The notes: a model not told the origin generated them from the sequence alone. DNA of 64,000 nt from Thermoplasmata archaeon (GCA_023256475.1 JAGDXP010000024.1:267-64266), one strand, 5' to 3'. Positions 1 through 9,730 are shown, counted from the stretch's first letter. Program-made: numbers and translations.

Positions 1-12
1 TTATGTAGATTT

Positions 13-242
13 GTTAGAATAGAACCTTAATAGGATTGAAAGAAAATTAAAAGAAATAATTATACTGGAACGTGGAAATGTTAGAATAGAACCTTAATAG
101 GATTAAAAGTTCGGCTGGACATTGTAGTACGGCTCTATTACGGGTAGTTAGAATAGAACCTTAATAGGATTAAAAGGAAAAGAGGCGTTGAAATTTTCAA
201 TGTGAACGGTTCGTTAGAATAGAACCTTAATAGGATTGAAAG
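13..242 (+). CRISPR. CRISPR array (distal end; continues off the left edge of the window)
   Basis: Four 30-bp repeats GTTAGAATAGAACCTTAATAGGATT(G/A)AAAG at 13-42, 80-109, 147-176 and 213-242, separated by non-identical spacers of 37, 37 and 36 nt. The 3' ATT(G/A)AAAG end suggests + orientation with the leader to the left. Confidence 0.95.
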
Positions 243-248
243 TTTCTT

Positions 249-292
249 ACTAGAGTTTCTGATGGAATTCTTAAATTCCTTTGATCTCTAGT
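249..292. repeat. Imperfect hairpin just after the last CRISPR repeat
   Basis: ACTAGAG (249-255)/CTCTAGT (286-292) outer arms and GGAATT (264-269)-CTTA-AATTCC (274-279) inner stem. Confidence 0.6.
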
Positions 293-560
293 ATTAACAG
301 TAGGTCTAAAAAATCATAAATTCGAGTTTTCCATATTGAAAAGCCCATGCGAAAACTTAATTTCGACGATCCAAATCATAATATGTTCTTATAAAGTGGG
401 GTAAGGATCACTCCATTAGAGTGGAGATCCGGCTGTCCTATTATCGTTGTACCTCTGATGATAAAATGACTATTCCGTTATCATCCTTCACCGGCAGCAG
501 TATTCAAAGCCTTATGAGCCTTATTATATTCGGAACGGTCATGGCATAGGGGACCATCGA

Positions 561-1256
561 CTATATCATCAGCAACAGAATGTATGCGATCAGTGCGGAG
601 AATATCTGTACGAGGACGCCTTTGATCGTCTTGGATATGAGGCGATCAATCTTCAGGTATGTTTTCATCGTCCTGAGAAATATCTCTATATTCCATCTCT
701 GTAAATATATCCAGTGGATGTAGAGATCAGGAAGGTTCATGATGTCCTTGAGATAATCCTTCCGCTCTCCGTCGATTACCATACTCACGAGCCTGAGCGT
801 GAGACCGTTGCGGAACTCAACAATCTTCTAATAGGCATAAGCCTTGTTCACCCCATACTTCGCGTTCCTCTTTATCCTCGTCACGAATTTTATCCCCTTA
901 TCCTTGAGCTTCATGAACCTTTTGAGATCATAATAGCCCAGTTCGAATTTCAAAACCGATTGATTCAGAGTATTCTGATCTATGCCTTCTATTATCTCTT
1001 CAAATTCTGGATAATTATTCAGGTTCGCGGGAGTCATGAGTGCTTCGATTTTTGTGTGAATCTTTTATATTTCTGGTATCTTATAAATCCTCCTCTTCCT
1101 GGTTATCTCCTTCTCAGGCGATTCTATTATCCTGATTCTCTTGAGATCCTGGACATATGGATCCTCAATATTTCTGCGCTTCCTTCCACAGCTGTTGAAT
1201 CATGCTCTCTTGGAGGAATTGTTCTGGGTTTTTATCGTGTCATATTCTCTCCATGA
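561..1256 (-). pseudogene. Degenerate IS4-family-like DDE transposase
   Basis: Two minus-strand ORF fragments in different frames read consecutively: 'VLKFELGYYDLKRFMKLKDKGIKFVTRIKRNAKYG' (828-1037) then 'YIHWIYLQRWNIEIFLRTMKTYLKIDR' (561-788), resembling the DDE core and Y-x-x-RW-x-IE-x-x-F(R) motif. Upstream in-frame stops. Confidence 0.75.
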
Positions 1257-1429
1257 AAATTTTCCTGTGAGTTTTTATATTCTTTGTTGATCGTTCCTGC
1301 TTTTACTCTGATTGCATTGGAATTTCAATTTCAATAGGATTGTTGAAATAATAACCTGATCATTACGGTACAACAGATTCATTCCATTCTATACGGATAT
1401 TCGTATTATCATATGAATTGATTATAACA

Positions 1430-1529
1430 CGCCGGGGGGGAGATTTGAACTCCCGATCCCTTGCGGGAACAGGCTTTCTGTACCTGAAGAACTCCAGGCC
1501 TGCGCCTTACCGGACTGGGCCACCCCGGC
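1430..1529 (-). tRNA. tRNA-Ser(GGA), type II, with a predicted 16-nt intron at 37/38
   Basis: Minus strand GCCGGGG...CCCCGGC acceptor plus G discriminator, T arm GGGAG-TTCAAAT-CTCCC, long variable arm TTCCCGCAAGGGAT, anticodon stem CAGGC/GCCTG, anticodon GGA. Extra TTCTTCAGGTACAGAA (1476-1491) in the anticodon loop. Confidence 0.9.
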
Positions 1530-1579
1530 AAATTCAAACCGCATAACATTTAATATTATATTTGTTTTTCTAAGTACAT

Positions 1580-2344
1580 ATGGAATTACCTGAAGGTACT
1601 ATAGAGGTTATTGATACATTCATCAAGGAATTCGTGAATAGCAAAGATGTGGTATTGGGGATCTCAGGCGGGATTGATTCATTAATGGTGGGTTATTTCC
1701 TAAAAAGAAATATTCCAAAGGAGAAGATACACCTTTATTCTCTGCCTTATAGAAAGGAAGACCAAGATGTTATTAAAGTTGAACAATTTTTGGGAATTGA
1801 AATAGAGAGAATATACATAGATGAATTTATGCAACCATTCCAAAACCTAGTAAATGACAAGAAGGCCTTTGGTAATGCAATGGCAAGGATAAGAATGACC
1901 ATACTTTATTCTATGGCAAATAAGTACAACGGCTTGGTTGCAGGAACTTCAAATAAGAGCGAGATTTTAACTGGATATTTCACAAAATTTGGAGACGGCG
2001 GTTCTGATTTTCAGCCATTGGGTGATCTCTATAAGACTCAGATATACGAATTGGCCAGAAAATTAGATTTTCCTGATTGGGTATTAAATAAGAAACCAAG
2101 CGCCAATCTCTGGGAAGGGCAAACCGATGAAGATGAGCTTGGCATAAGGTATGCTGATCTGGATAAAATATTGCAATGCATTGAATTTTTCAAAAATAGG
2201 GAAGAATGTCAAATAAAAACAGGACTCGATATGAAATTGATAAATAGAGTCTATGAGATGGTAGAAAATTCAAAACATAAAAGAATAATATTATATATTC
2301 CAAAAATAAATTTTAGGTCAGTAGGTACGGATTGGCTTGAATGA
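1580..2344 (+). CDS. nadE: NAD synthetase (NH3-dependent)
   Basis: SGGIDS PP-loop motif, AGTSNKSEILTGYFTKFGDGGSDFQPLGDLYKTQIYELAR. Confidence 0.93.
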   Translation: MELPEGTIEVIDTFIKEFVNSKDVVLGISGGIDSLMVGYFLKRNIPKEKIHLYSLPYRKEDQDVIKVEQFLGIEIERIYIDEFMQPFQNLVNDKKAFGNAMARIRMTILYSMANKYNGLVAGTSNKSEILTGYFTKFGDGGSDFQPLGDLYKTQIYELARKLDFPDWVLNKKPSANLWEGQTDEDELGIRYADLDKILQCIEFFKNREECQIKTGLDMKLINRVYEMVENSKHKRIILYIPKINFRSVGTDWLE

Positions 2345-2791
2345 TTATTGCACTGGTGGATTTGGCGGGGATTGAGTGAATGCCATCTGCTGTTCCTTAG
2401 TTATTAGGGAATCGAATTTAGTATATGCAAGTATCATCAGGATTCCGGTAATGAGGAAGGAAAACAGAAGCGCTATTATACCCCATAAAAGTGTTGAAGA
2501 TTTTGCCTGAGTATATTGCTTTTCCTCTACCATCTTCTTTATCTTATTGATCCTGGTATAAACGAATAGCGTAATCACTCCGAGAATTATGTATATTACC
2601 CCTACGAAGAAAATTAATGTTACTAATCCTACCACAACCTCCAAAATACCAATTATCAATTGGAGTATTCCTGACCACTTCAGGAGGGTCATGATTGATT
2701 GATATTCCGGAGGTTTTATTTCTGTTGGATTATATATTGGTTGACTACCTGGGTATGTTCCGGATGTCATATTAAAGTAATTTATTCCCAA
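2345..2791 (-). CDS. Small multi-TM membrane protein (DUF5362-like)
   Basis: Three to four hydrophobic segments, Pro-rich termini. Confidence 0.5.
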   Translation of the reverse strand: MGINYFNMTSGTYPGSQPIYNPTEIKPPEYQSIMTLLKWSGILQLIIGILEVVVGLVTLIFFVGVIYIILGVITLFVYTRINKIKKMVEEKQYTQAKSSTLLWGIIALLFSFLITGILMILAYTKFDSLITKEQQMAFTQSPPNPPVQ

Positions 2792-2865
2792 TATTTAATC
2801 TTGTTTAGAACATTTAATTAGTTTAATATAAACATTTTAGTGTTAAAATGATTCAATGATTCCTC

Positions 2866-3204
2866 TTAAATTAGCTTAAGATGTCCTGTGATTTTATCAA
2901 CAACATCCTCCTCTGAAGGTCCAAAACCAACACAGGTTAAAGTGTCAGGAGGTAATTGAGTTAGACCAGCATCTCTTACCTCATAGAACGGGACTCCCAA
3001 CTCCCTAGCTTTGAGTTCTAACTGAATAATTTCAGCTTCATCTTTTGCCCACAGTGCCACCTTCTTCTGACCGTCCTCCAACCATTTCCTTAACGTCTTT
3101 TTATCTGAGTTTAATGCCATTATAACGGCTGCATGGGCCACCTGCACAGCTATCTTTCCCTTTCCCATATCCAGATCCTTTCTAACAGCAAAGGTTGCTT
3201 TCAT
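2866..3204 (-). CDS. pth2: Peptidyl-tRNA hydrolase 2
   Basis: MKATFAVRKDLDMGKGKIAVQVAHAAV...PPDTLTCVGFGP typical of archaeal Pth2. Confidence 0.93.
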   Translation of the reverse strand: MKATFAVRKDLDMGKGKIAVQVAHAAVIMALNSDKKTLRKWLEDGQKKVALWAKDEAEIIQLELKARELGVPFYEVRDAGLTQLPPDTLTCVGFGPSEEDVVDKITGHLKLI

Positions 3205-3246
3205 TCATATGAAAAATAGTTATGGATAATAAGCATTTAGCATAGG

Positions 3247-3882
3247 ATGAATTTTTATCAGTCAGCATTGATATCACTGGCAGTTTTCACCGCAATATTC
3301 TATTATCATTGGAATAGATTTGACCAGTCAATTGACGAATCCAAGTTTGCCAGATTTTTGGCCTTTGGGATACTTACTGGCATTGTTTATGGTTTTCTGT
3401 TTTCATACCTTTACATCTTCGATTTTTATTCTGCTTTTGTAATAGTTTTCTCAACTCTTCTTCTTTTCCCTGTAATTGAATCTGGTGCAATTCTATCAAT
3501 TATATCGGGGAAACACAGAAAGGAGAAAAATCTACCCATCCTCTCAACAGCCATTGGTGGTGGAATGGCCCTACCACAGATATTCTTCTACTCTATACTA
3601 CTTTCGACTTCCTTCCTTGATGTTTTATTCTCGATTTCACTAAGTGTAACTGCAATATTTTCTAACATGATCTCGTCATATTTAATTGGAAATGGAATTT
3701 CACATGGAAGGATGATTATATACTATAATGCATCTATAATAACTCAGTTTCTAGTGGGATTCACTTTGGTCTCTGATTACCTTTTTGGAAGATACTCAAT
3801 TTTCATCTCAATCTCCCTTTCTGCATTCTCCGCAATAATATATATGCTTATTTTCAATAGGTATAATAATGAAATGGAGTAG
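3247..3882 (+). CDS. Polytopic membrane protein, unknown function
   Basis: ORF with multiple TM segments, 14-nt overlap with the downstream gene. Confidence 0.6.
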   Translation: MNFYQSALISLAVFTAIFYYHWNRFDQSIDESKFARFLAFGILTGIVYGFLFSYLYIFDFYSAFVIVFSTLLLFPVIESGAILSIISGKHRKEKNLPILSTAIGGGMALPQIFFYSILLSTSFLDVLFSISLSVTAIFSNMISSYLIGNGISHGRMIIYYNASIITQFLVGFTLVSDYLFGRYSIFISISLSAFSAIIYMLIFNRYNNEME

Positions 3883-5023
3883 TGTGATACTGGCCATAAT
3901 CTTTCTTGTGATATTGGTACTTTCTTCTTTCATTGTCAATGACCTTAAGGGGAACGTCAATTTCCTAAATGGCTTTGGAACATCCGGTTATTATTATGTG
4001 CCAGATTCCATGGATATAATTTTGAGCGAAAACTACAGCATGAGCGCTTCAGTTGAAGGAAATTCGGATTATTACATTATTATGAGTGTACCACAAAATA
4101 ACAGTTATCAGGCTGGTACCACCTCCCTTGTCTATGGAGCAAATGTTACAGAACAACTTTACAATCAATTCAATCTTACCTATTTCAAGTTCAGAATAGG
4201 AGGCGGAAATAATTTTATAAATGCAACCTACAACTTTACAACTTACGGGTATAGCTGGCATGACCTGATGAATGACAACTCAACTGTTTCCATGATACCA
4301 CAATACCTGAAGGCAGAATATGATCATCCTGAATATTTCAATTATACAGATGGTTTGAAGAAATACAGCTATGAGGTCATCAATCCAAATTTTTTCAGAA
4401 ATATGACATTGAATTTAACCAGGAATTACTCTACCGTAGTCGGTAAGCTTGAAGCTATTTATGACTATATTGAGGAAAATTACAAATACAATATATCGTA
4501 CAATTTTGGGAATGTACCATTAACTGCACAGCAGGTATATCAGAAAGGTGAGGGTGATTGTGAAGAGCTTTCCTACCTATTTGAAAGTATGGCCAGAAGC
4601 ATTGGTATACCCGCCTGGACCCAATACGGCATACTCATTAACAAAAATGGAGATTCATATAGTGTTGCTGAACATGCCTGGGTTCAAACTTACATACCCA
4701 TTAACAATACCTCTGGAAGTTTTGTCACTATTGATACCACCGTTGAAGCCGGAAAATCTCCGAGTCAAATTTTGAACCTTGGTTTTCTGGTTAAATATCC
4801 CAATGAATTAATGCTTTGGACTGATGATGGCAATTCAACTCATATGGCTTTTTTCCACATTTTCCTAGAGTATCCTGAGTTTGGTGTAGTCATCAGAAGT
4901 ATTAATCAGGTCTTCTATGTAAAGGAGTTTAATCAGTTCGGTCAAATTCCAATTTCAGGCCTGCAGCAGGTGATGTTTTATGGAGTTAATACCGTATATA
5001 ACAATAAGCAGAAAGAGGATTAA
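3869..5023 (+). CDS. Membrane-anchored transglutaminase-like domain protein
   Basis: N-terminal TM then GDCEELSYLFESMARSIGIPAW...AEHAWVQTYI...IDTTVE catalytic Cys-His-Asp pattern. Confidence 0.8.
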   Translation: MKWSSVILAIIFLVILVLSSFIVNDLKGNVNFLNGFGTSGYYYVPDSMDIILSENYSMSASVEGNSDYYIIMSVPQNNSYQAGTTSLVYGANVTEQLYNQFNLTYFKFRIGGGNNFINATYNFTTYGYSWHDLMNDNSTVSMIPQYLKAEYDHPEYFNYTDGLKKYSYEVINPNFFRNMTLNLTRNYSTVVGKLEAIYDYIEENYKYNISYNFGNVPLTAQQVYQKGEGDCEELSYLFESMARSIGIPAWTQYGILINKNGDSYSVAEHAWVQTYIPINNTSGSFVTIDTTVEAGKSPSQILNLGFLVKYPNELMLWTDDGNSTHMAFFHIFLEYPEFGVVIRSINQVFYVKEFNQFGQIPISGLQQVMFYGVNTVYNNKQKED

Positions 5024-5462
5024 AGAGAAGGTTGATTGGGATTCTCTAAGTTCCTCTAAACTGTGGATAATTGATCTTGACGCAAAAATGGGGAAAGAGA
5101 TGAATTTCAAGTTATATAGCAAACTGGATTACCTGGATTTGATATTGGATATTTCCGCTAAACACCCTGATGATGTATTCGATGCGCTTACTTCAGGAGC
5201 CATAAGGGTGACAGTATCAGGAATTATAGAGAATAAGAAAATCTCCAGCATAATTGAAGCTACGGATAATGCCATATTTACCGTGGAATCCTTGGAGCAA
5301 TACCAGAAGATCAGGGGGCTTGGAGGTTCTAAGTTTTTCTCCAATATTATTTCTCCTCCGTTTTACGATGAATTTTATTCACAGAATATTGAATGTGATA
5401 ATTGTTATAAACTAGTTACCATTGAAGAGTACAATGGGGGAAGAAACAAGGAAACTGATTAG
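4980..5462 (+). CDS. HisA-related (proFAR isomerase-like) TIM-barrel protein
   Basis: 'LWIIDLDAKMG...LDLILDISAKHPDDVFDALTSGAIRVTVSG' resembles truncated HisA-like archaeal proteins. True start may be downstream of 4980. Confidence 0.45.
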   Translation: MELIPYITISRKRIKEKVDWDSLSSSKLWIIDLDAKMGKEMNFKLYSKLDYLDLILDISAKHPDDVFDALTSGAIRVTVSGIIENKKISSIIEATDNAIFTVESLEQYQKIRGLGGSKFFSNIISPPFYDEFYSQNIECDNCYKLVTIEEYNGGRNKETD

Positions 5463-5904
5463 CTATATCAAGAAATTGACGGGAAAATATGAACTGAAAG
5501 AATCCGAAATCATCAACCTCCTAAGCATAAAAAATGATTATCTCACCCCAGATGAAGTTAAAGAATTTCTAAGGATAGCTCTCTCCAAGGGATATTTAAA
5601 ATTTGAAAACGGATTTTACAGGATAATGATTTCCACAGATGATTTCGAGCCTGATCTGAATTTTTTTCCAGATATGGATAAGATTAGGATGGAAAATGAA
5701 GATGTGGATATATTCACAGAAGCTATGAAGAGGATAATCAGCAAAACTGGTATGCAGAAGAATGCCATTGTCAAGGAAATAAACATGATGAAGGAATCGA
5801 ATCCTTTTCTTTACCCGGAAGTGGCCATTTTATATATTGCAAAGCGAAATGGAGTAAATGTGGACGATTTAATTGAAAAAAGCAGAAAAATTATAATCTC
5901 GTAA
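5422..5904 (+). CDS. DUF2240-family archaeal protein
   Basis: Length and pattern of archaeal DUF2240 proteins (winged-helix-like N-terminus plus helical C-terminus). Confidence 0.55.
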   Translation: MKSTMGEETRKLISYIKKLTGKYELKESEIINLLSIKNDYLTPDEVKEFLRIALSKGYLKFENGFYRIMISTDDFEPDLNFFPDMDKIRMENEDVDIFTEAMKRIISKTGMQKNAIVKEINMMKESNPFLYPEVAILYIAKRNGVNVDDLIEKSRKIIIS

Positions 5905-5907
5905 ATT

Positions 5908-6639
5908 CTATTTTGTCTTCTCTAACGGATCCCTATTTAGATATGAGGCATATTTCGTGGCAAGATCGTATTGCTCCAAATCCATGGCTATATCAGATGC
6001 AGCACTGAATATTTCCTCATAATTATTGACAAAATCGATTCTCTCCTTTTTCTTTTTTATTTTAGAAGCTTCCTTTAACATTTTATCAATGAAATTGTCA
6101 ATAACCTTTAGAGCCTCTTCTCCGCTGACGTTTTCTGCCAATAGATAAGCGTAGTTTATGGTGGCCTGAGCCTCCATATCCAGATTTCCTTCTTGTGCCG
6201 ATAATTCTATGGCCTTCTTGAACAATTGACTGGCTTCCTTGAAATCTTCCAATATGGTTGCCAGGGATATCAGAGAGTAGATATAATTTTCCTTATCGCC
6301 GGACTTTTCAAAAAGTTCAACTGCCTTTTTTGCATATTCTATTCCCTTCGGATCTTCAAGCTGGCTCAATATTTGTGAAAACAGGAGATAAGATTCTGCC
6401 ATCCTGTGTTCATCGTTCAATTCCTGTGAAATATCAACGGATCTCTCAGCGAATTCCTTGGCCTTTTCAATGTCAGGGTTCTCTTGGTAAAGAAAACATT
6501 CAGAGAGAATTCTGTAGGCGTCCGATCTGATATGGGGTGAACCTATGTTGCTTATGTTTTCATTCAAGAACTTAATGCACTCTTGAAATTCTCCTGCATC
6601 CTCTAGTTCGAGCGCTTTGTTAACTATTTCCTGGTCCAT
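5908..6639 (-). CDS. TPR-repeat protein
   Basis: Repeated A-x-x-Y/L...A...A-x-x-L tetratricopeptide-like helices. Confidence 0.75.
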   Translation of the reverse strand: MDQEIVNKALELEDAGEFQECIKFLNENISNIGSPHIRSDAYRILSECFLYQENPDIEKAKEFAERSVDISQELNDEHRMAESYLLFSQILSQLEDPKGIEYAKKAVELFEKSGDKENYIYSLISLATILEDFKEASQLFKKAIELSAQEGNLDMEAQATINYAYLLAENVSGEEALKVIDNFIDKMLKEASKIKKKKERIDFVNNYEEIFSAASDIAMDLEQYDLATKYASYLNRDPLEKTK

Positions 6640-7291
6640 TTACACTCACACTCATAGCATTTCTTAGGAAATTAATGTTTTCCTTTATTTTACCATTAAA
6701 TATTGCTGAGGCTGATACAATTATATCTGGACCATGGGACACTACTTCTTTAATATTCTCTCTGTTTATGCCCCCGTCCACACCGATTTCAAAGTTAAAA
6801 CCATTCTTCTCCCTAATCCCCCTGAGTAGGTCAATTTTCCCCAATGATTCCTTTATCATCTTTTGCCCTGAGAATCCTGGCTCTACCGTCATTACTAGGA
6901 CATAATCCACCCTATCCAGAACGTCCTCAATAGAGTAAACTTCAGTTCCCGGGTTTATAGCAATACCCGCACTTACCCCCTTTTCCTTGATCTTTTGTAT
7001 AACTCTTGTTACCTGTACAGGAGATTCCCAATGTATTGTGACGTACTTTGAGAATGATGTGTATTCATCTATGTACCTGTCAGGATTAGATATCATGAGG
7101 TGTGATTCTATGGGTATAGGGATTTTATCTTTCAACCTCTGCCCCAATGGAATACCGAAAGTCAGATTTGGTACAAAATGCCCATCCATAACGTCCAGAT
7201 GTATCAGATCGATTCCTCCCTCAACTGCTTCCTTTATGTCCCTCTCAAGATTCAATAGATCTGCCGAAAGTATTGAAGCTGAAATTTTCAT
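6620..7291 (-). CDS. rpe: Ribulose-phosphate 3-epimerase
   Basis: KISASILSADLLNLERDI, LDVMDGHFVPNLTFG, VMTVEPGFSGQ, VDGGINRENI. Confidence 0.95.
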   Translation of the reverse strand: MKISASILSADLLNLERDIKEAVEGGIDLIHLDVMDGHFVPNLTFGIPLGQRLKDKIPIPIESHLMISNPDRYIDEYTSFSKYVTIHWESPVQVTRVIQKIKEKGVSAGIAINPGTEVYSIEDVLDRVDYVLVMTVEPGFSGQKMIKESLGKIDLLRGIREKNGFNFEIGVDGGINRENIKEVVSHGPDIIVSASAIFNGKIKENINFLRNAMSVSVNGPGNS

Positions 7292-7375
7292 TTGCTTTTC
7301 ATGTATATTTGAATTATAACCTTTGCGTGCTGTCTCACTTCAAAAATAATTTATATAATTTCAAATTGTATCGCG

Positions 7376-7840
7376 GTGAAAAAGAGTTTTGATGCCCTGG
7401 ATGTTAGGATCATAAATGCCCTTAGAGACGATGCAACCATCGGATATGGGGAGCTCTCAAGAAAAGTCAGGGCACCGCCAACCACGGTATATCAGAGAAT
7501 TAAAAAAATGAGGGAAAATGAGGCAATAAGAAAGATCGTTCCATTGATTAACCATGAATTTTTCAATTACAATTTAACTGTGTTTCTACTTATAGGAGTC
7601 TCAGACATTAAGGAAATAGAAAGGATTGGCAAGGAATTGTCGAAATTCGATGAAGTAATGGAATCCCATCACATCACGGGCACTTCCAATATTCTTGTAA
7701 AGATAAAGATAAGGGACAATACTGAATACAGGCAATTCCTATCAGAAAAGATTGGAGCCATCAAGGGTATAAGGGATGTTCATGACTTCGTAACATTGAA
7801 TACATTCAAGGAAGAACCAACTGTAAGGCTGAAGGTATGA
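7376..7840 (+). CDS. Lrp/AsnC-family transcriptional regulator
   Basis: N-terminal HTH 'LDVRIINALRDDATIGYGELSRKVRAPPTTVYQRIKKMRE' plus RAM-like domain. Confidence 0.85.
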   Translation: MKKSFDALDVRIINALRDDATIGYGELSRKVRAPPTTVYQRIKKMRENEAIRKIVPLINHEFFNYNLTVFLLIGVSDIKEIERIGKELSKFDEVMESHHITGTSNILVKIKIRDNTEYRQFLSEKIGAIKGIRDVHDFVTLNTFKEEPTVRLKV

Positions 7841-8673
7841 TTAGCGTTAATGATCTTAAGAAGAGGTATGGAAATATCCATGCCCTTAAAGGCGTAACAT
7901 TGGATATTGATGATAAGGTAACTTCCATTATAGGAAGGAATGGAGCTGGCAAAACCACATTTATTAGAATCCTCTCAACACAGCTTAAGCCAACATCTGG
8001 CTCTGTTAAAATAAATGATCTTGACATTAACAAGGATGTCCAGAAGATAAGAAAAATAATACTCAGCATTCCTCAAGAAGCACAGCCCGTAGGTATAATG
8101 ACCCCCCTGGAGCATCTTGAGCTCTACCTTCTTGCCAGAGGGTACTCGCTTTCTGATGCAAGAAAGGAAGGCAGATATGCACTCGAAGAACTTGAAATGA
8201 GGGACTTTGAAAATGTGCCCTGTGATGAACTTTCTGGGGGAATGAAGAGGAAAGTATTTGTTGCCATGGCTCTTGCTTCAAGAGTGGAAATCGTATTCCT
8301 AGATGAACCCACGACAGGCCTTGATCCACTTTCCAGAATGGAAGTTTGGAACTCCATAAGGAAGCTTGATTCCAACATTATTCTAACCACTCATTACATG
8401 GAGGAGGCTTCAGAGCTTTCGGACAAGGTGGTGGTTTTTAGCGAAGGAAAGGTCGTGTCCAGGGGCACTGTGGATGAGTTGCTTGAACCATTCAAAGATA
8501 AGGTTAGAGTTGAAAAAACAGATGGAGAGGAATACGATGTGAAAATAGGAAAGCTTTCCATAAAGTATGTTCCGAAGCACATGGCACAGGAATATTTGTC
8601 AAGAGGCTATGATGTTAAAAACATAACTTTGGATGACCTTTTCATATCTAGGGGGATTACGCTTGAATCTTAG
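7837..8673 (+). CDS. ABC transporter ATP-binding protein
   Basis: Walker A GRNGAGKTT, signature LSGGMKRKV, Walker B VFLDEPTTGLDP. Confidence 0.95.
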   Translation: MISVNDLKKRYGNIHALKGVTLDIDDKVTSIIGRNGAGKTTFIRILSTQLKPTSGSVKINDLDINKDVQKIRKIILSIPQEAQPVGIMTPLEHLELYLLARGYSLSDARKEGRYALEELEMRDFENVPCDELSGGMKRKVFVAMALASRVEIVFLDEPTTGLDPLSRMEVWNSIRKLDSNIILTTHYMEEASELSDKVVVFSEGKVVSRGTVDELLEPFKDKVRVEKTDGEEYDVKIGKLSIKYVPKHMAQEYLSRGYDVKNITLDDLFISRGITLES

Positions 8674-9382
8674 GTTTATTCTTGTTTTTGCTTATAATTA
8701 TGGATTAAAGTTCATTAAGAGAGGGCCTTCCTACCTAATAGCATCATTAGCCCTCCCATTATCGCTTCTCTTCCTTATATTCATTATTTCTGGGGGAAAA
8801 TTGTTACCTTATGCAATTATTGGAGGAGTTCTTTCAATCGTCACATCCAATGCCATCAATGGTGCAGCTGATGCAGCATTTTTCAGACTGCAGATAAGAT
8901 TCCAGGATCTCTTCGTGGCAAGCCCACTCACAAAGATGGATTACATGGCGGCATTAACAGCATCCTATTTTGTTTTCTCCTTGCCGGGAATAGTTTTGTA
9001 TGTGGCACTTGGCTTCATATTCCACATTCTCAACCTTCTGAAGCTTATTGTTCTTATAATTGTAATAATACTCATAACCCTATCCTTTACGAACCTAGCT
9101 TTTATAATAGCTGGTCTTCTTAGGCACATAAGGAATGTGTGGGGCATAACAGCCATTTTATCAATAATTGCAACTGTTCTTACCCCGACTTTCTACCCCT
9201 ATTTCATCATACCTAGAGATTTTCTCTTGATTTTGCTCATTTCTCCCATAACCCCCGCCTCCATCTTCCTACAGGGATATTTTGGATTGGCTCCCTATGA
9301 ACCTATTTCTATACCCATCCTCATAATTGAAACCATTGCCCTTATGATTCTAGGGAACATTTTCATAAGATGGAGGGAATAG
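8663..9382 (+). CDS. ABC-2 type transporter permease
   Basis: Six hydrophobic segments, overlaps the upstream ATPase gene. Likely TTG start at 8663 inside the longer ORF (8633). Confidence 0.85.
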   Translation: MNLRFILVFAYNYGLKFIKRGPSYLIASLALPLSLLFLIFIISGGKLLPYAIIGGVLSIVTSNAINGAADAAFFRLQIRFQDLFVASPLTKMDYMAALTASYFVFSLPGIVLYVALGFIFHILNLLKLIVLIIVIILITLSFTNLAFIIAGLLRHIRNVWGITAILSIIATVLTPTFYPYFIIPRDFLLILLISPITPASIFLQGYFGLAPYEPISIPILIIETIALMILGNIFIRWRE

Positions 9383-9421
9383 GTAGCATAAAATATATCT
9401 CTTAATATCTGTTTTCTATTC

Positions 9422-9730
9422 CGCCGGGCTTGGCCGGGAGGTTAGGCGTCTCCTACTACCCGAAATCGTCTATACGCGGGGGCGACAGCCGGCCCAGAAG
9501 GCAACTCTTCATGGTTCCCTCTCATGGATCCTATGAGGCTCTGTCCCTCTGGATCCTGGTACCGCATACCTCTCTTGGAGGAGAGGGGTGTGCGGATGAT
9601 CACGGAAACCCCGCCAGGACCGGAAGGGAGCAACGGTAACGTGGACCATGGATGCTGGAGGGGGAGCGGGGCCGAGGAGAAGTGAGCCAAAGGAGCCATG
9701 ATAGAGACCTTCGAAGCCGGTGGCCCGGCA
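9422..9730 (+). ncRNA. ffs: Archaeal signal recognition particle (7S) RNA
   Basis: Conserved helix 8 core GCCAGGACCGGAAGGGAGCAACGG, 5'/3' closing helix GCCGGGC (9423-9429)/GCCCGGC (9723-9729), about 310 nt, GC-rich in an AT-rich background. Confidence 0.95.

Noticed and set aside
714-1256. 180-aa plus-strand ORF
   Set aside because: It is antisense to the degenerate IS4-like transposase, whose minus-strand reading has recognisable motifs. The plus ORF shows no domain.
8063-8390. Minus-strand ORFs inside the ABC ATPase gene
   Set aside because: Antisense to a well-supported ABC ATPase with all signature motifs.
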